Assembly: GCA_025128135.1 (NCBI GenBank)
Contig: JAHLYW010000046.1
Span: 62,001-126,000 of the forward strand
Length of the DNA: 64,000 bases
Origin: Synechococcus sp. CS-1325
Lineage (GTDB): Bacteria; Cyanobacteriota; Cyanobacteriia; PCC-6307; Cyanobiaceae
Direction of reading: 5' to 3'
The position numbers and the translations under genes are program-made. Each line of letters starts with the position of its first letter. Within the stretch, counting starts at the first letter, position 1. The notes under the pieces were generated by a model. That model ran no database searches. It saw only the letters and a list, made by a program, of their open reading frames with translations, and had not been told where the DNA came from. Shown here one piece after another: positions 44,991-53,247 of the stretch.

Positions 44991-44995
44991 ACCCC

Positions 44996-46279
44996 ATGAC
45001 CGCTTCAGACCCAACCGCCCCAGACCCCGCCGCCCTGGCCCGCTTCGCCGCCAGCCACGGCATCCGCCACTTCCTGTTCTCCTTCGCCGATCTGTTCGGC
45101 GTGCAGCGGGCCAAGCTGGTGCCCACCTGCGCCGTGGAGAGCGTGGCCCGGGCGGGAGCTGGCTTCGCCGGTTTCGCCGCCTGGTTCGCCATGACCCCCG
45201 CCGATCCCGATGTGCTGGGGCTGCCGGATCCGGCCAGCCTGATGGTGCTGCCCTGGCAGCGGGAGCTGGCCTGGGTGGCCACCGACCTGGTGGTGGAAGG
45301 CCAGCCCCTGGAGCAGTCGCCCCGCTGGGTGCTGAAACGGCAGCTGGAGCGGGCCGCCGCCCTGGGCTACCGGTTCCGCACCGGCGTGGAGGCGGAGTTC
45401 TTCCTGCTGACGCCGGACCGTGAAGCGATCGCCGATCACGCCGACACCCAGAGCAAGCCCTGCTACGACCAGCTGGCCCTGATGCGCCAGCTGCCCCTGA
45501 TCGGCGGGCTGCTGGAGGCGATGGAGGAGCTGGGCTGGGGCCCCTACCAGGCCGACCATGAAGACGCCAACGGCCAGTTCGAGATCAACTGGACCTTCGC
45601 CGATGCGCTGGTGACCGCCGACCGCCACGCCTTCTTCCGGGTGATGGCCAGCGCCATGGCGGAGGAGCAGGGGGCACAGGTGAGCTTTGCGCCCAAACCG
45701 TTCGCTGCGCTCACCGGCAACGGTGCCCACCTCCACCACTCGCTCTGGGACGCGGACGGCCGCAATCTCTTCCACGACCCGCTTGGTGAGCAGGGCCTCT
45801 CCGAACTGGCCTATGCCTTCCTGGCCGGCGTGCTGGAGCATGCCGCCGCCCTCTGCGCCCTCACCAATCCAACCGCCGAGAGCTACCGGCGGCTGGCGGG
45901 GCGGGCCCCCAGTTCCGGTGCCACCTGGTCGCCGGGCTGGATCAGCTACGGCGGCAACAACCGCACCCACATGGTGCGCATCCCCGACGACCAGCGCCTG
46001 GAGCTGCGGCTGGCCGACGGGGACGCGAACCCCTATCTGCTGCCGGCCGCCGTGCTCGCCGCCGGTCTCGATGGGATCGAGAGGGGCCTGGATCCAGGCC
46101 CCCGCAGCGACGCCAACACCTACACCGATCCCCCCACCGGCGCAGCGGCCAGGCCCCTGCCGGCCAGCCCGCACGAGGCCCTGGAGGCCTTCGCGAACGA
46201 CCGGATTCTGCGGGATTCCCTGGGGGAGCCGTTCTGCCAGGCCTATGAACGTCTGCGGCGCCAGCAGCTGACAGGCTGA
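44996..46279 (+). CDS. glutamine-synthetase-family enzyme (type III, GlnT-like)
   Basis: 427 residues. The GS fold is clear: FLFSFADLFGVQRAKLVP (beta-grasp), GVEAEFFLLTPD (metal-binding Glu), QADHEDANGQFEINW, HAFFRVMASAMAEEQGAQVSFAPKPFAALTGNGAHLHHSLWD and ATWSPGWISYGGNNRTHMVRIPD. It makes an amide or gamma-glutamyl bond, probably with ammonia or an amine. The short form fits the type III/GlnT or glutamylamine ligase group. It is last in the plus-strand operon. Confidence 0.85.
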   Translation: MTASDPTAPDPAALARFAASHGIRHFLFSFADLFGVQRAKLVPTCAVESVARAGAGFAGFAAWFAMTPADPDVLGLPDPASLMVLPWQRELAWVATDLVVEGQPLEQSPRWVLKRQLERAAALGYRFRTGVEAEFFLLTPDREAIADHADTQSKPCYDQLALMRQLPLIGGLLEAMEELGWGPYQADHEDANGQFEINWTFADALVTADRHAFFRVMASAMAEEQGAQVSFAPKPFAALTGNGAHLHHSLWDADGRNLFHDPLGEQGLSELAYAFLAGVLEHAAALCALTNPTAESYRRLAGRAPSSGATWSPGWISYGGNNRTHMVRIPDDQRLELRLADGDANPYLLPAAVLAAGLDGIERGLDPGPRSDANTYTDPPTGAAARPLPASPHEALEAFANDRILRDSLGEPFCQAYERLRRQQLTG

Positions 46280-46387
46280 GGCCTCTCCCCCCTGGGACAA
46301 TCAGCTCCATCTGGCCACTCCCCGGGCTTCTCCCCGGGCCACTCACTGGCCACCGACGCCCGATCGTTCTGCAGCCCCGCCAACGCG

Positions 46388-47191
46388 ATGGACCAGGCCG
46401 TGACCCTCTCGCGCCGACAGTTCACCTCCCAGATCAGCGGCAGCCTGCCGGAGCAGCCGGAACTGATCCTGGTCATGGATCTGGATGGAACCCTGCTGGG
46501 CGGCACGGTGAACCAGCGGCGCCGGCTTTATCACTGGCTGGAAAACCGGCGCGAGCGGGTGCTGCAGATCTTCTGCACCGGCCGCGACCGTGCCTCCGTG
46601 CGGGGGCTGCTCGCTGGCGACAACGGGCTCGCTCCCCCCACTCCCCACCTGGTGATCAGCGATGTGGGCTGCACGGTGGCCTGCGGCAGCAGCCTCGAAA
46701 CAGTGCCGATCGCCGTCGATCCGATCGAGGCCCAGTGGCAGGCGGTGCGGCCCCGGCTCGACGGCTGCCTGCAGGGCCTGGCGGGGCTGAGCCCCCAGCT
46801 GAGGAACGTGGAGCGGCGCTACTCCTTCAACTACGAGCCCCGGGTCTTCGATGCCTCCATTCTCCAGAGCCTGGAGCGGCTCGGGGTGGATTGTCTGCTC
46901 TCCGATGAGCAGTATCTCGATGTGCTTCCCGCCGGGGTGAACAAGGGCTCCACCTTGCTCAACCTGCTGGCCTTGCTCGATCTCCCCCACGGCCGGGTGG
47001 TCACCTCCGGCGACACCCTCAACGACCTCGCGATGTTCCAGACCGGCCTGAATGGGGTGATGGTGGGCAACGCCGAAGCCAAGCTGCGGGCCCTGCATCC
47101 CGAGCTTCCCAACACCTACCTGGCCGAAGCCCATGGCTGCGCCGGCATTGCCGAGGGACTGCGGCACTTCGGCCTGGATTGCCCAGGCTGA
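46388..47191 (+). CDS. HAD-IIB phosphatase (sucrose-phosphatase-like)
   Basis: 267 residues. ILVMDLDGTLLGG (motif I, Asp nucleophile near 30-32), LQIFCTGRDRASVRGLL (motif II), NKGSTLLNLLALLDLPHGRVVTSGDTLNDLAMFQTGLNGVMVGNA (motifs III and IV, GD-x3-D). A C2-type cap lies between. This resembles sucrose-6-phosphate phosphatase and trehalose/glucosylglycerol phosphatases, so a role in compatible-solute synthesis is likely but not proven. Confidence 0.85.
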   Translation: MDQAVTLSRRQFTSQISGSLPEQPELILVMDLDGTLLGGTVNQRRRLYHWLENRRERVLQIFCTGRDRASVRGLLAGDNGLAPPTPHLVISDVGCTVACGSSLETVPIAVDPIEAQWQAVRPRLDGCLQGLAGLSPQLRNVERRYSFNYEPRVFDASILQSLERLGVDCLLSDEQYLDVLPAGVNKGSTLLNLLALLDLPHGRVVTSGDTLNDLAMFQTGLNGVMVGNAEAKLRALHPELPNTYLAEAHGCAGIAEGLRHFGLDCPG

Positions 47192-47216
47192 AGCCGGCGA
47201 TCCCCCTGCGGCGGGC

Positions 47217-47501
47217 TCAGCGCTCGCTCAATCCGCCGGGATCCCGGGTGATTTCCACTCCGAAGGGAGCGAACAGGAAGACCAGCTCCCCGAGCCGCTC
47301 CTGTTGACCGTCGAGGGCGAAAACGCCGCCGGCCACGAAATCGGCGGAGCGCTGGGCCTCCTCCGGGGGCATCGAGCTGAGGTTGAGCAACACCGTCTTG
47401 CGTTCCCGCACGGCATGGACGGCCGCCATCACCTCATCGAAGCTCATCGGTTCCATCAGAACCACCTCGGGAGGCAAGTCGGGGAATCGGCTCATCGCCA
47501 C
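47217..47501 (-). CDS. short SepF-like cell-division protein
   Basis: Ninety-four residues that align with the C-terminal FtsZ-binding domain of SepF: EVVLMEPMSFDEVMAAVHAVRERKTVLLNLSSMPPEEAQRSADFVAGGVFALDGQQERLGELVFLFAP. Cyanobacterial SepF proteins usually have an N-terminal membrane-binding helix and linker of about 90 residues, which are missing here. It may be a truncated paralog. Start at 47501 is the only ATG that keeps the domain intact. Confidence 0.75.
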   Translation of the reverse strand: MAMSRFPDLPPEVVLMEPMSFDEVMAAVHAVRERKTVLLNLSSMPPEEAQRSADFVAGGVFALDGQQERLGELVFLFAPFGVEITRDPGGLSER

Positions 47502-47537
47502 AAGGTGCCACGCACCACTCAGGAGGTCCAGGCAGGC

Positions 47538-48077
47538 TCAGGCCACAGACAGGAAATCGCCGGGACGCAGATCGGTCCGTCGCTTCAGGACGAAGACGGT
47601 GCCGGCATTGCCACGGCAGATGCGGAGGTCCTGGTCGAGAACCGTGATGTCGAGCCAGGCGGGATAGGGCTGGCGAACGGCCCGGAACAACCGCAGCCGC
47701 TGCTCACCGAAGCGAGGACCCAGCCAGCCACCCTGCTCAAACGCGACGCTGACACGCTGGGGACCCACCACCGCAAGGCTGGCTTCGATGCTGATGGCGG
47801 CCAGGGCCCCGAGCGGACCGGCCGGACGCAGCAGATTCATGCCGCGCCCCTGCTCCGGCAGGAGGATCTGCAGATTCTCCAGCCAGGGCGCCACCAGGAG
47901 ATAGGGCAGACGGCTGCTGCTCCAGCGCAGTTCCCATACCCCCTCCAGCAGCGCCCGCTGCCGCTCGAGATCGGCCGGCTCCTCCTGCTCAAGGGCCTGA
48001 ATCAGGGTTTCGACCCGGCGATCGCCGCCTTGACCAGGCTGGTCCAGTTCACGCAACAGTTGATCACGATGTGACAT
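47538..48077 (-). CDS. PAP/fibrillin-domain protein
   Basis: 179 residues from the ATG at 48077. Plastid-lipid-associated (fibrillin) fold: LLEGVWELRWSSSRLPYL, LLPEQGRGMNLLRPAGPLGALAAISIEASLAV, RVSVAFEQGGWLGPRFGEQ and a final YPAWLDITVLDQDLRICRGNAGTVFVLKR. The G-x-WELRWSSS and the final C-RGN-x-G-x-FVL motifs are typical. In cyanobacteria such proteins sit on thylakoids and are linked to photoprotection. Confidence 0.85.
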   Translation of the reverse strand: MSHRDQLLRELDQPGQGGDRRVETLIQALEQEEPADLERQRALLEGVWELRWSSSRLPYLLVAPWLENLQILLPEQGRGMNLLRPAGPLGALAAISIEASLAVVGPQRVSVAFEQGGWLGPRFGEQRLRLFRAVRQPYPAWLDITVLDQDLRICRGNAGTVFVLKRRTDLRPGDFLSVA

Positions 48078-48243
48078 GGAAGCCAGACTTCGGTAAAGAC
48101 CGGGTGAAGATCGGATTCGAATGGGACTGGGGAGCGGATTCTGCCGCCGGTGGGATGTAGGGTGATCAAGGTTCATAGATCTCTGGCTAGCTCACAACTG
48201 GGCTAGAGCCCTCGACGGATCAGTTCAAGTTTTTCCCAGTTAC

Positions 48244-48624
48244 ATGACAATCTACGTAGGCAACCTTTCGTTCGACGCCGAACAGGAGGATCTCCGTGAC
48301 CTTTTCAGTCAATACGGAGAAGTTCGTCAGTGCAGCCTGCCGCTCGACCGGGAAACCGGCCGCAAGCGCGGTTTTGCCTTTGTCGAACTGGCCAATGATG
48401 CCGAAGAACAGAAAGCCATCGACGATCTCCAGAACGTCGAATGGATGAACAGGATGATCCGCGTCAACAAAGCCGAGCCCCGTGGCGGCGGTGGCGGCGG
48501 CGGTAACCGTGGTGGCGGCGGTGGCGGCTACGGCGGCGGCGGTGGTGGCGGCGGCTACGGCGGCGGCGGTGGTGGTGGTGGCGGCGGTTATGGCGGTGGC
48601 GGCGGTGGCCGCAGCCGCTACTGA
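48244..48624 (+). CDS. RRM RNA-binding protein with glycine-rich tail
   Basis: 126 residues. A single RRM (residues 2-80) with RNP2 IYVGNLSF and RNP1 RGFAFVEL, joined to about 40 residues made almost only of Gly with Tyr, Asn and Arg. This is the cyanobacterial Rbp group, often cold-induced and possibly involved in mRNA targeting to thylakoids. It ends in RSRY. A strong terminator follows 40 bp after the stop. It is divergent from the fibrillin gene. Confidence 0.93.
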   Translation: MTIYVGNLSFDAEQEDLRDLFSQYGEVRQCSLPLDRETGRKRGFAFVELANDAEEQKAIDDLQNVEWMNRMIRVNKAEPRGGGGGGGNRGGGGGGYGGGGGGGGYGGGGGGGGGGYGGGGGGRSRY

Positions 48625-48663
48625 GCTGCCAACCAGCATCCACACCCCTGTGGTTTCTCCCCA

Positions 48664-48686
48664 AACCCCGCTGACGCGGGGTTTTT
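48664..48686 (+). terminator. rho-independent terminator after the RRM gene
   Basis: AACCCCGC, a TGA loop with one more base, GCGGGGT and a run of six T. It stands 40 bp after the stop codon and just before the convergent lnt stop, and could serve both genes. Confidence 0.9.
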
Positions 48687-50237
48687 TCATGGCCGGAGCT
48701 CCTGCTCTGCCCCCGTTTCGCCGCCTGGCTGTCGGCTGATGCGCCCAGAGCTGAGGGCCGCTGCCGAGGCCGCCAGAAGCAGCAGCAGCCCCAGGGGCAG
48801 CTCCCCCCAACGGGCATACATCGTCAGCCGGCTCAGCACTTCGAGCCTGAACCGGGCTGTCGCCGCTCGATTGGCGGGGAGACGCTGCATCACCACCCCC
48901 TGGCTGTTGATCACCAGGCTGGGGCCGGTGTTGGCGGCACTGACCAGCCAGCGACCCGTTTCGATCGCCCGTAACTGGCTGAGCGCCGTGAACTGGTGCT
49001 GAAGCAGGGCGGGGTAGGGATCGAGATTGGCCGCCGCCAGCAACCAGCCGGCACCACCGCGGCTGGCTGCCGCCAGTGCCTGGCCATCGGAAATCTCGTA
49101 GCAGATCGCCACGCCGATGGCCCCAGCCGACCGCTGCAGCAGCCGGGAGGGATCGCCGGGCTCCACACCGCCGACGGCGGACAGACCGCTCCAGCGCCAG
49201 AGTCCGGCCAGCGGCACCCATTCCCCCAGCGGCACCAGCCGGTGCTTGTCGATCCAGCCGGAGGGGTTCAGCTGCCCAGGCTCGAACCGGAGCACGCTGC
49301 TGCGCAGCTCCTCCCGCTCAAGGCGAAAGCCACCGGCGATCACCTCCACCGGCTCCGGGCCAGGCAGCGCCCGGCCCCGCAGCAGGGAACCCTCCGGCAG
49401 CAGCAGGCTGTCAACCCCGAGCCGGGCCGCCTCCCGCCGGGCCGCAGCCAGCCGCTGCAGCAGGCGCTGTTGCTGGCTGGGCGCGAACTTCTCCCGGGTG
49501 GGCACCGCCGGCTGCAGAACCAACACCTCCACCGGCTCGCCGCGCTCTGCCCGGGACACTCTGAGCTGGCTCCAGCCCAGCAGATGCAGCGCCACCCCCA
49601 CGGCGATCAAGCCCAGCCACCAGCGCTGCCGTCGCGCCGGCGGGGCGCCGAGGGCTCGCCAGAGCCACCAGCCGAGCATCAACTGGGCCGCCGCCACCAT
49701 CCCACTGCCGCCGATGGCCGCCAGCCCCGCCAGGGCCCGGTCCCCTGGCAGCGGGGCCGCGCCCAGCCCCAGCCAGAAGAGGGGGCTGCGGGCCAGCAGC
49801 ACCTCAGCCAGCCCCCACAACCCCGCCAGCAGCAGAGCCGTGCTCCAGCGAGACGGCCCCAGCCAGCGCGCCAGACCGCACCAGAGGGCCACCAGCAATC
49901 CGGCCGCCAGGCCGCAGGCCAGCCAGAGCAGCAGACAGATCGGCAAACTCAGCGGCAGCGGAACCCCCAACCAGTCGAGAGGATGGAGCCAGAGCAGCCA
50001 GCGATGGCTGACCAGCACCCCGCAGCCACCCCACAGCGCCGCCGCCCGGAGGCTGGCGCCGATTCCAGCAACCCGGTGGCGAGCCCACTGACGCTGGGTC
50101 TGGGCCCAGAGCGGCACCAGAGCCAGCCAGAGCACGGGCGGCCAGCCGAGCGGCGCGAGGCTCAGGCCGGCCAGCCCACCGGCCAGAGCTGCCACGGGTG
50201 TGGAGACCACCCAGCCGGGTTGGCGGTCATCGCCCAT
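48687..50237 (-). CDS. lnt: apolipoprotein N-acyltransferase
   Basis: 516 residues. Six or so membrane helices (LAGGLAGLSLAPLGWPPVLWLAL, PLPLSLPICLLLWLACGLAAGLLVAL) are followed by a nitrilase-like domain. The triad Glu (LLLPEGSLLRG), Lys (GWIDKHRLVPLGEWVPL) and Cys (GVAICYEISDG) is seen in order, with SQLRAIETGRWLVSAANTGPS after. It adds the third acyl chain to lipoproteins. The start overlaps nothing, and the phasin-like gene is divergent 52 bp away. Confidence 0.92.
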   Translation of the reverse strand: MGDDRQPGWVVSTPVAALAGGLAGLSLAPLGWPPVLWLALVPLWAQTQRQWARHRVAGIGASLRAAALWGGCGVLVSHRWLLWLHPLDWLGVPLPLSLPICLLLWLACGLAAGLLVALWCGLARWLGPSRWSTALLLAGLWGLAEVLLARSPLFWLGLGAAPLPGDRALAGLAAIGGSGMVAAAQLMLGWWLWRALGAPPARRQRWWLGLIAVGVALHLLGWSQLRVSRAERGEPVEVLVLQPAVPTREKFAPSQQQRLLQRLAAARREAARLGVDSLLLPEGSLLRGRALPGPEPVEVIAGGFRLEREELRSSVLRFEPGQLNPSGWIDKHRLVPLGEWVPLAGLWRWSGLSAVGGVEPGDPSRLLQRSAGAIGVAICYEISDGQALAAASRGGAGWLLAAANLDPYPALLQHQFTALSQLRAIETGRWLVSAANTGPSLVINSQGVVMQRLPANRAATARFRLEVLSRLTMYARWGELPLGLLLLLAASAAALSSGRISRQPGGETGAEQELRP

Positions 50238-50289
50238 GACCTGGAGCCAAACCGATGACCATGATCAGAACGAGCACCAACACATCGCC

Positions 50290-50631
50290 ATGGACAGGGA
50301 CAACCTGCTGCAACAGCTTCTGCTCCGAGGACTCGGCACCAGTTCCCTGGTGGCGGATCGCCTGCGCAGTGTGACCCAGGACTGGGTGAGGAGCGGCCAG
50401 CTCGACCCTGGCCAGGCCACCGCCCTGGTGGACGATGTCATGCGGGCCCTGCGGGGTGACAACCCCGAGCTGGAAAAGCAGGCCAGCCGCCAGATGGAGC
50501 GCAACATCGACCACTTCCTTCAGGACGTGGGCCTGGCGCGGCAGAAGGAGATCGATGAACTGCGTGGACGCATCGACCGACTCGAACAGCTGCTCCGCTC
50601 CAGGCGGGAATCGGAGAACGTCCCGGACTGA
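50290..50631 (+). CDS. phasin-like coiled-coil protein
   Basis: 113 residues from the ATG at 50290. It is an amphipathic helix bundle: [44 protein letters not shown], then [35 protein letters not shown], a coiled coil. Similar short proteins are annotated as phasin-like or poly-hydroxyalkanoate-associated. No PHA gene is nearby, so the role is uncertain. Confidence 0.65.
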   Translation: MDRDNLLQQLLLRGLGTSSLVADRLRSVTQDWVRSGQLDPGQATALVDDVMRALRGDNPELEKQASRQMERNIDHFLQDVGLARQKEIDELRGRIDRLEQLLRSRRESENVPD

Positions 50632-50701
50632 CCCCTGGCGGGCGGCAGGGGGCGAAGCGGCGCCTGGCAGAATTGAATGTCTCTGTGGCGGCCGCCGCGT
50701 C

Positions 50702-51334
50702 ATGCGCGAAATCCTGATCAGTGCCACCGTCTGCGTGGCCTGTCTGCTTGTGGCCCTGTTCAGCCAGCTGATCGCCCCGAGCGGCGTGGAGGCGGCCAGC
50801 CCGATCGCGGCGGCTGCCCCCATCCCCGCTGCCCGGCCCGCCGTCAGCCAGGCCGCGGACAACCGCTTCGAGCTCGACCCCGACGACCCCAATCCCACCC
50901 TGTTCGCGATGGCTCCCGACCCGATCGTTTCCGACAGCAACACCCTCGCCCAGGCCGGGGCGGGTGCCCTCGGAGGTGAACTCACCGCCTCCCCGGAACG
51001 CACCACCGCCAGCGGCCTGCGCATCACCGATCTTCTGGTTGGTGAGGGCCCTGAAGCCGGCGCCGGGCAAACCGTGCAGGTCAACTACAGAGGCACGCTC
51101 ACCAGTGGGAAGGAGTTCGACAGCAGCTATGGACGCGGTCCGTTCAGCTTCCCCCTCGGCGCTGGTCGGGTGATCAAGGGCTGGGATGAAGGGGTGGCCG
51201 GCATGAAGGTGGGAGGCAAGCGCAAGCTGGTGATCCCGCCCGATCTGGCCTATGGCGAGCGGGGCGCCGGTGGCGTGATTCCCGCCAATGCCACCCTGAT
51301 CTTCGAGGTGGAGCTGCTCGGCATCGGCGGCTGA
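50702..51334 (+). CDS. FKBP-type peptidyl-prolyl isomerase, exported
   Basis: 210 residues. A signal-like N-terminus ([21 protein letters not shown]) and a proline/alanine-rich linker precede an FKBP domain from about residue 100: [86 protein letters not shown]. It acts on Xaa-Pro bonds, probably in the periplasm or thylakoid lumen. The domain is complete. Confidence 0.9.
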   Translation: MREILISATVCVACLLVALFSQLIAPSGVEAASPIAAAAPIPAARPAVSQAADNRFELDPDDPNPTLFAMAPDPIVSDSNTLAQAGAGALGGELTASPERTTASGLRITDLLVGEGPEAGAGQTVQVNYRGTLTSGKEFDSSYGRGPFSFPLGAGRVIKGWDEGVAGMKVGGKRKLVIPPDLAYGERGAGGVIPANATLIFEVELLGIGG

Positions 51335-51370
51335 ACAGCCACGTCTACGCAGCCACGTCTACGAAGCCAT

Positions 51371-51386
51371 TGTTACAATTGTCACA
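51371..51386. promoter_or_regulatory. CRP-like palindrome upstream of sodB
   Basis: TGTTACAATTGTCACA matches the CRP-type consensus TGTGA-N6-TCACA at 9 of 10 defined positions and stands 90 bp before the sodB start. SyCRP1 and other CRP-family factors of cyanobacteria use this site type. A regulatory role is inferred. Two tandem copies of AGCCACGTCTACG lie just upstream. Confidence 0.4.
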
Positions 51387-51475
51387 GGGCTGAGCGGCTT
51401 GCCGGCCGATTCACCATGGCCGGCCAGTCGGCGTATTCGTTACCAGCGCATCTCCGTCAACCTTCCTGATCCCCC

Positions 51476-52075
51476 ATGACCCACCAGCTGCCCGCGCTTC
51501 CCTATGCCCTCGAAGCGCTTGAACCCCACATCTCCCGCCAGACCCTGGAGTTCCACCACGGCAAGCACCATGCCGGCTACGTGACCAATCTCAACAAGAT
51601 GCTGGAAGGCACCGACCTCGAAACCAAGAGCCTCGAAGAGGTGATCGTGGCGGTGGCCGGTGATGCCGGCAAGGCCGGCATCTTCAACAACGCTGCCCAG
51701 GTCTGGAATCACACCTTCTACTGGCAGGGAATGAAGGCCGGTGGTGGCGGCGCCCCCGCTGGAGCCCTGGCCGAGAAGATCGCCGCCGATTTCGGCAGCT
51801 ATGCAGCCTTCGTGGAGCAGTTCAAGGCGGCGGGAGCCACCCAGTTCGGCAGTGGCTGGGCCTGGCTGGTGCTGGATGGTGGCACCCTCAAGATCACCAA
51901 GACCGCCAACGCGGATCTCCCCCTGGCCCATGGCCAGACGGCCCTGCTCACCATGGATGTCTGGGAGCATGCCTACTACCTGGATTACCAGAACCGGCGT
52001 CCCGATTACATGACCACCTTCCTCGACAAGCTGGTCAACTGGGACTTTGTCGCTGCCAACCTGGCGGCGGCCTGA
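51476..52075 (+). CDS. sodB: iron superoxide dismutase
   Basis: 199 residues. Ligand His residues are in LEFHHGKHHAGYV (about 26) and VWNHTFYW (about 78), and Asp and His in MDVWEHAYYLDYQNRRPDY (about 160). QTRxEFHHGKHH and AAQVWNHTFYW-x-x-M are those of Fe-type enzymes; the Gly-rich KAGGGGAP loop is usual in cyanobacteria. It removes superoxide in the cytosol. It is convergent with queA, 4 bp apart. Confidence 0.96.
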   Translation: MTHQLPALPYALEALEPHISRQTLEFHHGKHHAGYVTNLNKMLEGTDLETKSLEEVIVAVAGDAGKAGIFNNAAQVWNHTFYWQGMKAGGGGAPAGALAEKIAADFGSYAAFVEQFKAAGATQFGSGWAWLVLDGGTLKITKTANADLPLAHGQTALLTMDVWEHAYYLDYQNRRPDYMTTFLDKLVNWDFVAANLAAA

Positions 52076-52079
52076 GCGA

Positions 52080-53246
52080 TCAGCCGGTGATTGATTGCGG
52101 CGGCGCCTGCGTTGAGGGCTCCGCCGCTGTCGGCCGGGCGCTCTCCAGAACCGCAGCGGGCGGGATCCACATCGCGTCGCCGTAGGAAAAGAAGCGGTAG
52201 CCCGCCTTGATCGCCGTGCCGTACAGCTCCAGGAGCCGCTCACGGCCCACCAGGGCGCTCACCAACAGCAGCAGCGAGCTGCGCGGCAGGTGGAAGTTGG
52301 TCAACAACCCCTGCACCACCTGAAAGCGAAAACCGGGCTGGATCACCAGATTCACAGGTCCGCGATAAGGAACCAGCTGGCCGTCATGGAGGGCAGCCAC
52401 CCCTTCCAGGGAGCGCACGCTGGTGGTGCCGATCGCGATCACCCGGCCACCCCGGCGGCGGCAGGCCGCCACGGCCTCCACCGCGGTGGCGTTCAGCTCC
52501 ACCCACTCGCTGTGCAGTTCCAGCCCCGAGAGATCTTCACGCTCAACCGGCCGGAAGGTGCCCAGGCCGACGTGCAGGGTGATCCGGGCGATCGTCACAC
52601 CCCGCTCGGCCAGGGCCGCCAGCAGGGCATCACTGAAGTGCAGACCGGCCGTCGGTGCCGCCACCGCACCGGGCCGATCGGCGAAGCGGGTCTGATAGCG
52701 CTCGTCGTCGCTCGGCTCGTGCTGATGGATGTAGGGGGGCAACGGCATCTCCCCGTAACGATCCAGCAACCCCTCGATCGCCGCAGCCGTATCCCGATCG
52801 GCGGGGAAGCGAATCACCAGGGTGCCGGCCTCCCGCTCCAGAGCCACCACCTCCACGGCCAGGGCCGGCTGGTCGGGCGCTTCGAGCTGGAGCCATTCGC
52901 CTGGCTTCAGTCGCCGGGCGGGCCGGGCCAGGGCACGCCAGCAGCCGTCGCCGAGGGGATCCAGCAGCAGCACTTCCACCGCCCCGCCGCTGGCCCGGCG
53001 AGCGGCCAGCCGTGCCTTGAGCACCCGGGTGTCGTTGACCACCAGCAGATCCCCCGGCAGAAGCTCGTTCTGGAGGTCCCAGACCGTCAGGTGCCGGCAG
53101 GCGGAATCGGCATCAACGGCCAGCAGGCGGGCCGCATGACGGGGTTCCACCGGCCGCTGGGCGATGCAGGCTTCCGGCAGCACGAACTCATAGCTGGAGA
53201 GCAGCAGGTCCGGGTGAACCGCGCCTTCGGACTCGACCCCCTTCAC
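52080..53246 (-). CDS. queA: tRNA preQ1(34) S-adenosylmethionine ribosyltransferase-isomerase
   Basis: 388 residues. QueA makes epoxyqueuosine on tRNA. YEFVLPEACIAQRPVEPRHAARLL, LLPGDLLVVNDTRVLKARL, MPLPPYI, YQTRFADRPGAVAAPTAGLHF, ITLHVGLGTFRPV and LPRSSLLLLVSALVGRERLLELYGTAIKAGYRFFSYGDAMWI are all in family order. A TTG/ATG start at 53246 is close to the E2 gene end (53248). Length is slightly above typical because of a C-terminal extension. Confidence 0.95.
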   Translation of the reverse strand: MKGVESEGAVHPDLLLSSYEFVLPEACIAQRPVEPRHAARLLAVDADSACRHLTVWDLQNELLPGDLLVVNDTRVLKARLAARRASGGAVEVLLLDPLGDGCWRALARPARRLKPGEWLQLEAPDQPALAVEVVALEREAGTLVIRFPADRDTAAAIEGLLDRYGEMPLPPYIHQHEPSDDERYQTRFADRPGAVAAPTAGLHFSDALLAALAERGVTIARITLHVGLGTFRPVEREDLSGLELHSEWVELNATAVEAVAACRRRGGRVIAIGTTSVRSLEGVAALHDGQLVPYRGPVNLVIQPGFRFQVVQGLLTNFHLPRSSLLLLVSALVGRERLLELYGTAIKAGYRFFSYGDAMWIPPAAVLESARPTAAEPSTQAPPQSITG

Positions 53247-53247
53247 C

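Noticed and set aside
48480..48615. Dense GGC/GGT repeats resembling a tandem-repeat locus
   Set aside because: They encode the glycine-rich tail of the RRM protein and need no other explanation.
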